Shown: positions 15,740 to 22,813 of the stretch, one piece after another
Numbering within the stretch: position 1 is the first letter of the stretch
How the letters are laid out: each line of letters starts with the position of its first letter
Assembly (NCBI GenBank): GCA_040905365.1
Contig: JBBDRQ010000052.1
Coordinates: 1-28,033 of the forward strand
DNA: 28,033 bases
Direction of reading: 5' to 3'
Origin: JAHWKV01 sp040905365
GTDB lineage: Bacteria > Actinomycetota > CADDZG01 > JAHWKV01
Program-made: the position numbers and the translations under genes
The notes under the pieces: generated by a model
The model's database searches: none
What the model saw: the letters and a program-made list of their open reading frames with translations, nothing else
What the model was told of the DNA's origin: nothing

Positions 15740-16863
15740 TCATCCTGTTCAATGATCGCCTCCAAGGTGGGCTCGGTGACCTCGTGAGCCTCGAGGACCG
15801 CCTCGACCGTCGCCGCGATCCCCAAGAAGTCCAAGCTTCCGTCGATGAAAGCTCCCACCGCCGCTTCGTTGGCGGCGTTGAGTACCGCCGGGTACGTGCC
15901 ACCGAGCCGGCCGGCTTCAAAAGCCAGAGCCAAACAGCGAAAGGCTTCCGTATCGGCAGGCTCGAAGGTCATCGAATGGCACTCAGACCAATCGATGCGC
16001 CCGGCCGGCGCACCCAGGCGGTCCGGCCAGGACATGGCCAGCTGAATGGGCATACGCATGTCCGGCGGCGCCGCGTGAGCAAAGACGCAGCCGTCGTCGG
16101 CCTCAACCATGCCGTGAATCATGCCTTGAGGATGAATGGTCACCTGAATCTCATCGTAGGTCAGACCGAATAGGTAGTGGGCCTCGATCACCTCCAGGCC
16201 CTTGTTCATCAGCGTCGAGGAATCCACCGTGATCTTGGTGCCCATCTGCCAAACCGGGTGCTTGAGCGCCTGCTCCAGCGTCGCCGACCGCAGCTCTTCC
16301 TTGGTGCGTCCCCTGAACGGCCCGCCGCTGCCGGTGAGCACCACCCGGCGCACCTGGTTGGGCGGCAGTCCCTCCAACAGCTGCCACAGCGCGGAGTGCT
16401 CGCTGTCTACCGGGCGCAGCTGCCCCTCGGTCGCCTTGCTCATCACCAGTTCACCACCGGCCACCAGAGACTCCTTGTTGGCCAGCGCCAGGGTCTTGCC
16501 CGCCGCGATGGTCGCCATGGTCGCCTTCAGCCCGGCGGAGCCGACGACGGCATTTAGCACCAGCTGGGCGTCGGATTCCTGCACAACGCGCTCGGCGGAA
16601 TCTGGTCCGGAAAGCACCTTGGTAGATCCGTCAACCCTGAGGTCGCCGGACACCAGCCCGGCCAGCGGCACTTTGAACTCGTCGACCTGTTCGCTAAGCG
16701 CATCGGCGCCCGACCCCGCCGCCAACGCCACAATCTCAAAACGGTCCGGGTAGGCGCGGGCGACGTCGAGCGTCTGACGCCCAATCGAACCTGTTGAACC
16801 CAACACCGCGACCCGCAGGCACTCGGGTGTGCCGAAAAGATCCATCAATCCATCATGCGACAT
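15694..16863 (-). CDS. dxr: 1-deoxy-D-xylulose-5-phosphate reductoisomerase
   Basis: Converts DXP to 2-C-methyl-D-erythritol 4-phosphate, the committed step of the non-mevalonate isoprenoid pathway, using NADPH. The 389 residues are normal length. Seen: cofactor motif GSTGSIG at 22-28, NKESLVAGG around 130-138, the metal/substrate segment VDSEHSALWQLL, GSGGPFRG, and NKGLEVIEAHYLFG. The first 15 residues before the Rossmann strand are slightly longer than in many homologues, so an internal start is possible. It follows cdsA by 59 bases and runs into the site-2 protease gene, fitting the actinobacterial cdsA-dxr-protease arrangement; the rlmN gene often found between cdsA and dxr is missing. 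Confidence 0.96.
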   Translation of the reverse strand: MSHDGLMDLFGTPECLRVAVLGSTGSIGRQTLDVARAYPDRFEIVALAAGSGADALSEQVDEFKVPLAGLVSGDLRVDGSTKVLSGPDSAERVVQESDAQLVLNAVVGSAGLKATMATIAAGKTLALANKESLVAGGELVMSKATEGQLRPVDSEHSALWQLLEGLPPNQVRRVVLTGSGGPFRGRTKEELRSATLEQALKHPVWQMGTKITVDSSTLMNKGLEVIEAHYLFGLTYDEIQVTIHPQGMIHGMVEADDGCVFAHAAPPDMRMPIQLAMSWPDRLGAPAGRIDWSECHSMTFEPADTEAFRCLALAFEAGRLGGTYPAVLNAANEAAVGAFIDGSLDFLGIAATVEAVLEAHEVTEPTLEAIIEQDEWARDAARKLVKQRS

Positions 16864-16922
16864 ATTTGCCTCGAACCTCGCGTTGGCTTCGCTGTGGGAA
16901 CGTACCCGGTGCGTACCGGCCC

Positions 16923-17807
16923 TTACAGACCGAACCCCTCCATCAGAAAATAGACGGTAGGTACTACGAACAGCATCCCATCTATGCGGTCCAAGGCTCC
17001 CCCGTGACCGGGCAGTATCGTGCCCATGTCCTTGAGGCCCAGGTCCCGCTTAATCAGCGACTCGAAAAGGTCCCCCAGCGGAGCCGCGACCGAAACCGCA
17101 ACTCCGACCATGACCGCCTGGGTGATATTGAGAGCGGTCAGCGCCGGACCGGCCAGTGCCAGCGCCCCCACGGTGGCGGCGGTCGCCACCGCCGCCCCCT
17201 CCCAGCTCTTGTTGGGTGAGATCGACGGCGCCAGCTTGTGCCGTCCTAGTTTGGATCCACCGGCGTAGGCGGCGACGTCGTACAGTGCGGCCGCGCCGAT
17301 GGCCGTCACCGTCAGCAAGCGCCCGGCCGGCCGGGAAGCCAGCAAACCCACGAAGACTCCCAGCAAAGGTATGTAGATCAGACCCAGCATAGTTACCCCG
17401 ACGTTGGTGACCAAACCGTCCTGCCGGTCGCCCACCATGAACCACATGAACGACCCGGCCAGCGCGGCGATCAGCACGACCGGCGCCGCTTCCTCTCCGG
17501 TGACGAACACGCCGATGAGCAGCACGGCGCCCGCTCCCAGACCCAGGGCGGCAGCCGGGTTATAACCGGCACCTCGTGCCGCACGGTAAAACTCGCCTTG
17601 GGCAAGCAGAACCACCACGCACACAAACCCGAAGAATGCCTCCGCCCCCACCCAGAGCAGTCCGACAGCCAAGACCCCCAGACTCAGCCCGGTGAGGATC
17701 GCGGTCGGCAGATGCCTGCCTGCAGAAGGCTGCTTTCCGGGAGCTGGAGCCGAAGAGCGTCCGGGACGCGGACGTGCGGGCCGGCGCGACGGTGGTTTGC
17801 GGGGCAC
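16923..17807 (-). CDS. cdsA: Phosphatidate cytidylyltransferase
   Basis: Makes CDP-diacylglycerol from phosphatidic acid and CTP, the precursor of all phospholipids, in the inner membrane. The 294-residue protein starts with a basic, Pro/Arg-rich cytoplasmic stretch of about 30 residues, followed by roughly seven or eight hydrophobic helices, and ends with the CdsA signature: SPNKSWEG, then the block at about 246-277 containing SLIKRDLGLKDMG and PGHGGALDRIDG with its Asp residues. GTG start, 8 bases after the frr stop, so it is coupled to frr. The pairing of cdsA with frr and pyrH is widespread in bacteria. Confidence 0.95.
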   Translation of the reverse strand: MPRKPPSRRPARPRPGRSSAPAPGKQPSAGRHLPTAILTGLSLGVLAVGLLWVGAEAFFGFVCVVVLLAQGEFYRAARGAGYNPAAALGLGAGAVLLIGVFVTGEEAAPVVLIAALAGSFMWFMVGDRQDGLVTNVGVTMLGLIYIPLLGVFVGLLASRPAGRLLTVTAIGAAALYDVAAYAGGSKLGRHKLAPSISPNKSWEGAAVATAATVGALALAGPALTALNITQAVMVGVAVSVAAPLGDLFESLIKRDLGLKDMGTILPGHGGALDRIDGMLFVVPTVYFLMEGFGL

Positions 17808-17815
17808 GGGTCGGA

Positions 17816-18376
17816 CTAGACCTCCTGGAGCTCTCGCTCCTTGTGCTCAAGCAGCTCGTCGATCAACTCGGTGTGCTCGTCGGTCAGCTTTTGCAGCTCC
17901 TTTTCGGCCCGGTGCAACTCGTCCTCGGACATTTCCCCGTCCTTCTGGGCCTTTTCGAGCTCGTCCTTTGTGTGCCGGCGGATGTTGCGCACCGCGATCC
18001 GGCCCTCCTCGGCCCGCTCTTTGACCTGTTTGACCAGGACCTTGCGGCGGTCTTCGGTAAGGGCCGGAAACGCCAGGCGGATCACCGTGCCGTCATTGGA
18101 CGGGTTGATACCCAGGTCCGAGGATGCGATCGCCTTTTCGATGGCGCTCGTCGCGTTCTTGTCGTACGGGGAAACCACCAGCATGCGGGCCTCAGGCACC
18201 GAGATACCGGCGATCTGATTCAAGGGCGTCTTGGTTCCGTAGTAGTCGACCTCTATGCGATCCAGCAAGTGGGGCGAGGCCCGGCCTGTGCGGATCAAGG
18301 AGAACTCCTCCTTGGTGGAGGTGATTGCTTTGTCCATCTTTGAGCCTGTCTGCGCCAACTGCTGATCTACGTCCAT
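17816..18376 (-). CDS. frr: Ribosome recycling factor
   Basis: Acts with EF-G to split the post-termination ribosome. The 186-residue length is the family norm. Seen: an N-terminal helix with MDKAITSTKEEFSLIRTGRA, the domain II hinge with YYGTKTPLNQIAGISVPEAR, and a long C-terminal charged helix ending in HKERELQEV. The frame is open 31 codons further into pyrH, but the ATG at 18374-18376 has AGGTGA upstream, lies 4 bases after the pyrH stop and gives the correct N-terminus. It belongs to the rpsB-tsf-pyrH-frr block. Confidence 0.96.
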   Translation of the reverse strand: MDVDQQLAQTGSKMDKAITSTKEEFSLIRTGRASPHLLDRIEVDYYGTKTPLNQIAGISVPEARMLVVSPYDKNATSAIEKAIASSDLGINPSNDGTVIRLAFPALTEDRRKVLVKQVKERAEEGRIAVRNIRRHTKDELEKAQKDGEMSEDELHRAEKELQKLTDEHTELIDELLEHKERELQEV

Positions 18377-18380
18377 CGAT

Positions 18381-19109
18381 TCACCTACCCGTCTTGGAGA
18401 CCGTCGTGCCCACTGCCTCGCCGCTGACCACCCGCTGAATGTTGCCTTCCTGCGTGACGTCGAACACAACGATAGGCATTTCGTTGTCCATACACAACGA
18501 AATGGCGGTTGCGTCCATCACCTTTAGCCCCTGGTTGAGCACGTCGATGTACTCTACGTGCTCAATGCGTACCGCGTCGGGGTTGGAAGTCGGGTCCGAA
18601 TCGTAGACGCCATCCACCTTGGTCCCCTTGATGAGGGCGTCGGCGTCGACCTCCAAGGCGCGCACCGACGCCGCCGTGTCGGTGGTGAAGTAGGGGTTGC
18701 CGGTCCCGCCGGCAAAGATCACGATGCGGCCTCGTTCCAGGTGCCTAAGCGCCCTGCCCCGGATAAATGGCTCGGCCACCTCCTGCATCCAGATTGCGCT
18801 CATGACCCGGCATTCAGACCCCAGCTTGCCCAGCGAATCGGCCAGCGCCAGCCCGTTGATTACGGTGGCAAGCATGCCCATATAGTCCGCGCGGGCCCGC
18901 TCCATACCCATTGCGGCGGCGGTCGCGCCGCGAAATATGTTGCCGCCGCCCACCACCACCGCGATCTGGGCTCCGCTGCGCTGGACGTCGGCCAACTGCC
19001 GGGCCAGCGACGAGACGATGCCCGGATCTATTCCGAACTTCGTTTCCGGATCGGCAAACGCCTCTCCCGACAGCTTCAGCAGTACGCGGCTATAACCTGA
19101 CGTTGCCAC
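18381..19109 (-). CDS. pyrH: Uridylate kinase (UMP kinase)
   Basis: Phosphorylates UMP to UDP for RNA, DNA and envelope precursor synthesis. The 242-residue protein is the bacterial amino-acid-kinase-fold enzyme: KLSGEA at 12-17, GGGNIFRG at 54-61, a DTAASVRALE segment for UMP, and GTKVDGVYDSDP for ATP and magnesium binding. GTG start in the family position. It is 39 bases downstream of tsf and 4 bases upstream of frr, in the common bacterial order. Confidence 0.97.
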   Translation of the reverse strand: MATSGYSRVLLKLSGEAFADPETKFGIDPGIVSSLARQLADVQRSGAQIAVVVGGGNIFRGATAAAMGMERARADYMGMLATVINGLALADSLGKLGSECRVMSAIWMQEVAEPFIRGRALRHLERGRIVIFAGGTGNPYFTTDTAASVRALEVDADALIKGTKVDGVYDSDPTSNPDAVRIEHVEYIDVLNQGLKVMDATAISLCMDNEMPIVVFDVTQEGNIQRVVSGEAVGTTVSKTGR

Positions 19110-19148
19110 CGATTAGGCCGAGGGCTGAGTCGGGCAGGACAACGCTCC

Positions 19149-19769
19149 CTACTCTCCTACCGAGAAACGGGCGAACCGGCGGACGCCGATATTTTCCTTT
19201 ACCGAAGCCGCGTAGTCGACCAGAACCTCGCCGACGGTCTTCTTGCCTGAGTCGTCCTTAATGTACTTCTGCTCGTTCAAGACGCCGCCTCGATCGGAGA
19301 ACAGGGCGTTGAGCTTGCCCTCGACAATCTTTTCCTGAATGTTCCCGGGCTTGCCCTTGAGCTGATCCGACTCCTTGAGAATGGCCGTCTCACGCTCGAC
19401 GATCTCCGCGGGCACCTCCGAGCGGCTGACCCACCTGGGCTCCATCGCCGCGATGTGCATGGCGATCCCCCTGGCCAGCTCCTTGAACTCCGGGGTCTTG
19501 GCCACGAAGTCGGTCTCCGAGTTCAACTCGAGAAGTACACCCTTCTTCGGCGGAAGCTCCGGGTCCAGCTGGTGGATGTAGTAGCCGATGGCGCCTTCGG
19601 TAGCGGAGCGGTTAGCGCGCTTTTCTACCCCGGCCAAGCCCCACTTTTTGATCAGATCCTTAGCCGACTCGACGTCACCGCCGGTCTCAGTCAAAGCGCG
19701 CTTGCAGTCCATCATTCCGGCGCCGGTGGCGTCTCGGAGCTCTTTTACGTCTGCTGCAGAAATGCTCAC
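19149..19769 (-). CDS. tsf: Elongation factor Ts
   Basis: Exchanges GDP for GTP on EF-Tu. At 206 residues it is a short form with a single complete core subdomain, as in many thermus-like and actinobacterial-type proteins, compared with about 280 in E. coli. Seen: the N-terminal UBA-like module with LRDATGAGMMDCKRAL, the signature ELNSETDFVAKTPEFKEL (EF-Tu contact TDFV), and a C-terminal module with VGEVLVDYAASVKENIGVRRFARF. The GTG start overlaps the rpsB stop (GTGA), so the two proteins are translationally coupled. Confidence 0.96.
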   Translation of the reverse strand: MSISAADVKELRDATGAGMMDCKRALTETGGDVESAKDLIKKWGLAGVEKRANRSATEGAIGYYIHQLDPELPPKKGVLLELNSETDFVAKTPEFKELARGIAMHIAAMEPRWVSRSEVPAEIVERETAILKESDQLKGKPGNIQEKIVEGKLNALFSDRGGVLNEQKYIKDDSGKKTVGEVLVDYAASVKENIGVRRFARFSVGE

Positions 19770-20815
19770 CTGTGCTTTACCTCGTCTTCGTCCTTGTACT
19801 TAGCCTTGAGCTCCGCTTCGATGTCCTCGCCCGGAAGCGGGGTGTCGTCCAAAAGACGCTCAAACGAGTCGCCCTCTTTGGGCGCTTCCGCTTTGGCGGC
19901 GGACTCGTCTACGGCCGCCTCGGGTTTCGCAGCTGCAGGTTCGGCTGCCTTGACCTTGGGGGGCGGGGCGGCCGCCGCAGCTGGTTTGGCGGAGCCAGCC
20001 GGTTCCTTGGGCTTGGCGTTCTCCTGTTGAGCGAGCATGATCTCCCACTCGGCCGGCGGCTCCTCGCTTCCGGCGGTCAGGGTAACGCTGGACGCTGCCG
20101 CAGCCTCGGCCGCAGCGACGACCTCAGGCGGACGGGACTCGAGCCCCGCCGCAACGGCGTCGGCTATCACCTTGGTAAGCAAGGTCCCCGACCTAATGGC
20201 GTCGTCGTTACCCGGGATGATGTAGTCGACATCGTCGGGGTCGCAGTTGGTGTCAACGATGGCGATGATCGGAAGGCCCAGCTTGCGCGCTTCGTGCACG
20301 CAAATGTCTTCCTTGCGGGTGTCCACCACGAACACCGCGTCCGGACGCCGGTTGAGGTCCCGGATCCCGTCCAGGTTCTTCTTGAGCTTTTCCAGTTCCC
20401 GGCGCAGCTTGAGCGCTTCTTTCTTGGGGAGCTCATCGAGAATCCCCTGTGCTTCTTGCGATTCCAGCTCCCGCATCCGCAAGATGCGGCGGTGCATGGT
20501 TTGGAAGTTGGTGAGCATACCTCCCAGCCAACGGTAGTTGACGTACGGCATGCCTACCCGCTTGGCTTCCTCGGCCACAGAGTCGGCAATTTGCTTCTTG
20601 GTACCGACAAAAAGTACGACTCCGCCACCGGCTATCAACTTGCGGACGTACTCGTATGCTGCCTCTATCCCTGTCATCGTCTTAAGAAGATCGATGATGT
20701 AGATCCCGTTGCGCTCCGCGAAGATAAAGCGTCGCATCTTCGGGTTCCACCGGCGAGTTTGATGCCCAAAATGCACACCCGCCTCGAGCAGCTGCTTCAG
20801 TGTCACGACGGCCAT
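19766..20815 (-). CDS. rpsB: 30S ribosomal protein S2 with long C-terminal extension
   Basis: Component of the small ribosomal subunit, bound near the head-body junction with S1 or its equivalent. Residues 1-225 are a normal S2: LLEAGVHFGHQTRRWNPKM at 9-27, YRWLGGMLTNF at 94-104, and VDTNCDPDDVDYIIPGNDDA around 188-206. Residues from about 226 to 349 are extra: a short AEWEIMLAQQ motif near 255, an Ala/Pro/Lys-rich low-complexity stretch around 266-315, and an acidic end. AAAGGAG precedes the ATG by five bases. First gene of the eight-gene cluster, with a structured leader of about 170 bases. Confidence 0.96.
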   Translation of the reverse strand: MAVVTLKQLLEAGVHFGHQTRRWNPKMRRFIFAERNGIYIIDLLKTMTGIEAAYEYVRKLIAGGGVVLFVGTKKQIADSVAEEAKRVGMPYVNYRWLGGMLTNFQTMHRRILRMRELESQEAQGILDELPKKEALKLRRELEKLKKNLDGIRDLNRRPDAVFVVDTRKEDICVHEARKLGLPIIAIVDTNCDPDDVDYIIPGNDDAIRSGTLLTKVIADAVAAGLESRPPEVVAAAEAAAASSVTLTAGSEEPPAEWEIMLAQQENAKPKEPAGSAKPAAAAAPPPKVKAAEPAAAKPEAAVDESAAKAEAPKEGDSFERLLDDTPLPGEDIEAELKAKYKDEDEVKHR

Positions 20816-20856
20816 GCCGTCTCCTTTCGATTACCGGGGGTCCAAATTTCCCCTCA

Positions 20857-20871
20857 GCCCCGCAAAGGGGC
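20857..20871 (-). promoter_or_regulatory. Hairpin in the rpsB leader
   Basis: GCCCC/GGGGC with a five-base loop, about 42 bases before the rpsB ATG. A second possible stem, GGGG with CCCC around a nine-base A/T-rich loop, lies between it and the ribosome site. In several bacteria S2 represses its own mRNA through leader structure; whether that holds here is not shown by the sequence. Confidence 0.35.
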
Positions 20872-20995
20872 AGCCTTGCATATCGGTCAGTTCTTCAGGA
20901 TTGCCCGGCGAGAACCTTGGTCCCTACCGCACGTCCGCCCTCTACCGTATCCCACACGACGCTGCGCCAAAACGCTTGCCGGGTTTTCAGGCAGC

Positions 20996-21023
20996 ATCGT
21001 ACGCCGCCTCGGTAAACAGGCAA
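20996..21023 (-). promoter_or_regulatory. Probable rpsB operon promoter
   Basis: On the minus strand TTGCCT (21018-21023) and TACGAT (20996-21001) are separated by 16 bases, a fair -35/-10 pair. It would give a leader of about 175 bases. It lies between the stop of the sigma factor gene and rpsB, so the translation operon would have its own promoter. No other element in this 278-base gap looks better. Confidence 0.5.
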
Positions 21024-21093
21024 GTTTCTAGCTTATAGCCTAGAGGCGATGGCCGCCTATCCCGGTACCCGCACACGCTCAAAACCTTCCGGC

Positions 21094-21885
21094 TCAGGGC
21101 TTGACCCCGCGCTTTAACATCGAGCGAAGCTGCAGCACGCTGCGGGCATTCATCTGCGAAAGGCGCGCCTGGGACAATCCCAACACCTCCGAGATCTCGG
21201 CAAGGCTCAGCCCCTCGTAGTAGTAGAGGGTGAGCGAAGCCCGCGCCCGCTCGGGCAGCCCCGCAATAGCGTCGGCCAGAAACCGGCGCATCTCGTTCTT
21301 CTCCGCGGCGTCGGCCGGATCGACGGCGTCGACATCCTCGAGCGTATCCACCAGCGACAGACCGTCGGACCTGTCGGGGCCCGACATGAGCCGGTCCAGC
21401 GACAAAAACAGCACCGTGGAGACCTCAGCGTATATCGACCGCAGCTTCTTAACTGTGACGCCCATACGCTCGGCAACTTCCTCGTCCCTTGGATGCCGGC
21501 CGAGTTCATCGCGCAGTTTGCCCAGCACTTCTTGCACATCACGAGCCTGGCGCCGAACCGAACGCGGAGCCCAGTCCAGGGTTCTCAGATCGTCGATGAT
21601 CGCTCCGCGAATCCTGGTGGCGGCATAAGCCTCGAATTTGTAGCCGCGTCCGGGCTCGAACTTGGTCACCGCTTCCATCAAGCCCAGGATCCCGGCAGAG
21701 GCGAGATCCTCCCGATCCACGGTGTCGGGCAGGTTGACCGCCACCCGGGAGGCTACGTACTTGACCAGCGGGGCGTAGTGAACAACCAGCTCGTCCCTAG
21801 CTTTGGTCGAGCGCGTCCCCAGGAACTCGCGCCACAGGCCGTTCACTGGACCTTGACCGAGATCCTCCTCATCTGATTCCGGCAC
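21094..21885 (-). CDS. whiG: Sigma-28-type sigma factor, WhiG/FliA family
   Basis: RNA polymerase sigma factor of the FliA/WhiG group. The 263 residues contain region 2 (YVASRVAVNLPDTVDREDL, then GLMEAVTKFEPGRGYKFEAYA and RIRGAIIDDLRTLDWAPRSV at about 80-110), region 3 near 115-155, and a region 4 HTH at about 205-258 ending QARLSQMNARSVLQLR. In Streptomyces WhiG controls the start of sporulation and its gene also sits next to rpsB, so the symbol is given from family and position. Here no motility or sporulation gene is visible, so its regulon is unknown. GTG start; no anti-sigma gene is adjacent. Confidence 0.9.
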   Translation of the reverse strand: MPESDEEDLGQGPVNGLWREFLGTRSTKARDELVVHYAPLVKYVASRVAVNLPDTVDREDLASAGILGLMEAVTKFEPGRGYKFEAYAATRIRGAIIDDLRTLDWAPRSVRRQARDVQEVLGKLRDELGRHPRDEEVAERMGVTVKKLRSIYAEVSTVLFLSLDRLMSGPDRSDGLSLVDTLEDVDAVDPADAAEKNEMRRFLADAIAGLPERARASLTLYYYEGLSLAEISEVLGLSQARLSQMNARSVLQLRSMLKRGVKP

Positions 21886-21914
21886 CCTATACCTGCATCA
21901 AACTCATTTCAGCC

Positions 21915-21920
21915 AGTATA
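21915..21920 (-). promoter_or_regulatory. Possible -10 element for the sigma factor gene
   Basis: Minus-strand TATACT, a good -10 match, in the 40-base gap between dprA and the sigma gene, giving a leader of about 23 bases. The -35 region is poor. It would let the sigma factor be expressed apart from the DNA-processing genes upstream. Confidence 0.35.
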
Positions 21921-21925
21921 AGGCG

Positions 21926-22813
21926 CTAATTACCAGTCGCAGTCTCCATCCCCGGGCTACCCACCGCCCTGGCGTAACGTCCACCCGGGTGACGGGCCGC
22001 AAGACCCCCCATCTCCAACCTGACCAGGACCGCAGTCGTCGTGGATGCCGGCATCCTCGCCTTGCCGGCCACCTTTTCCAAAAGCATGGGGTGAGCGTCC
22101 AGCGCGTCCATGACGCGCTGCTCGTCGGGTGGCAGCTTCGGCGAGTCCTGAGCAGCCGGCGGGTTGTGAAGGACGCCCAGGTCGCCGAGGATCTGATCCG
22201 CTGTCCATGCCAACCGGGCCCCTTGCCTGAGCATCAGGTGCGGACCGAGCGAGGGCACCGAATGGATCGGGCCGGGCACCGCAAATAGCTCCCGACCAAA
22301 CTCGCCGGCCAGCCTGGCCGTGATCATCGCCCCTCCCGAGGGCGGGGCCTCCACCAGAACCACCGCCATCGTCATGCCCACGATGATGCGGTTGCGAATC
22401 GGGAAATGAAACCCCAGGGGCGGCGTCCCGGGCTCATGCTCCGACACCAGTGTCCCGCACTCCAGGAGGCGCTTGCGCAAGCCGCGGTTGCACGCCGGAT
22501 AGCAACGGTCCAGACCGCAGCCGAGCACCGCCACGGTCGCCCCGCCGGCATCGAGCGCCCCGCGGTGTGCTGCCGCATCTATGCCCTTGGCCATACCGCT
22601 TACCACCGTCAGCCCCGCTTCCGACAGCCCGCCGGCAAGCCAGGCGGCCACCTCCAAACCGTAGGACGTCGCGCGGCGAGTTCCCACGATGGCTATGGCC
22701 GGGGCGTTGCCCAAGGCCCGGCCTCGCAGGTACAGGCGCCGCGGCGGATCCGGTATCTCGCTCAGCGCCTTGGGGTATTCGGCGCTTGGGCCGGAGATAA
22801 TTCGGCACCTCAA
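21926..22813 (-). CDS. dprA: DNA-processing protein DprA
   Basis: Binds incoming single-stranded DNA during transformation and loads RecA; in non-competent bacteria its role is less clear. The 295-residue protein has the Rossmann-like core: AIVGTRRATSYG at 41-52, VVSGMAKGIDAAAHRGAL at 70-87, VAVLGCGLDRCYP, and HFPIRNRIIVG at 136-146. A winged-helix-like C-terminal domain follows from about 225. The N-terminal SAM-like domain present in longer homologues is missing or reduced. The TTG start overlaps the yifB stop by 4 bases, so its level is tied to yifB. Confidence 0.94.
   Translation of the reverse strand: MRCRIISGPSAEYPKALSEIPDPPRRLYLRGRALGNAPAIAIVGTRRATSYGLEVAAWLAGGLSEAGLTVVSGMAKGIDAAAHRGALDAGGATVAVLGCGLDRCYPACNRGLRKRLLECGTLVSEHEPGTPPLGFHFPIRNRIIVGMTMAVVLVEAPPSGGAMITARLAGEFGRELFAVPGPIHSVPSLGPHLMLRQGARLAWTADQILGDLGVLHNPPAAQDSPKLPPDEQRVMDALDAHPMLLEKVAGKARMPASTTTAVLVRLEMGGLAARHPGGRYARAVGSPGMETATGN

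Noticed and set aside
20831..20881. 16-codon frame in the rpsB leader
   Set aside because: Starts with ATG and ends before the rpsB ribosome site, but has no ribosome site of its own and is short enough to occur by chance.
19772..21031. 419-residue plus-strand open frame opposite rpsB
   Set aside because: Shadow of rpsB extending through its leader; the sense-strand S2 motifs are unambiguous.
21026..21043. TCTAG/CTAGA inverted repeat near the end of the sigma factor gene
   Set aside because: Only five base pairs and A/T-rich, overlapping no clear promoter; too weak for an operator or terminator call.
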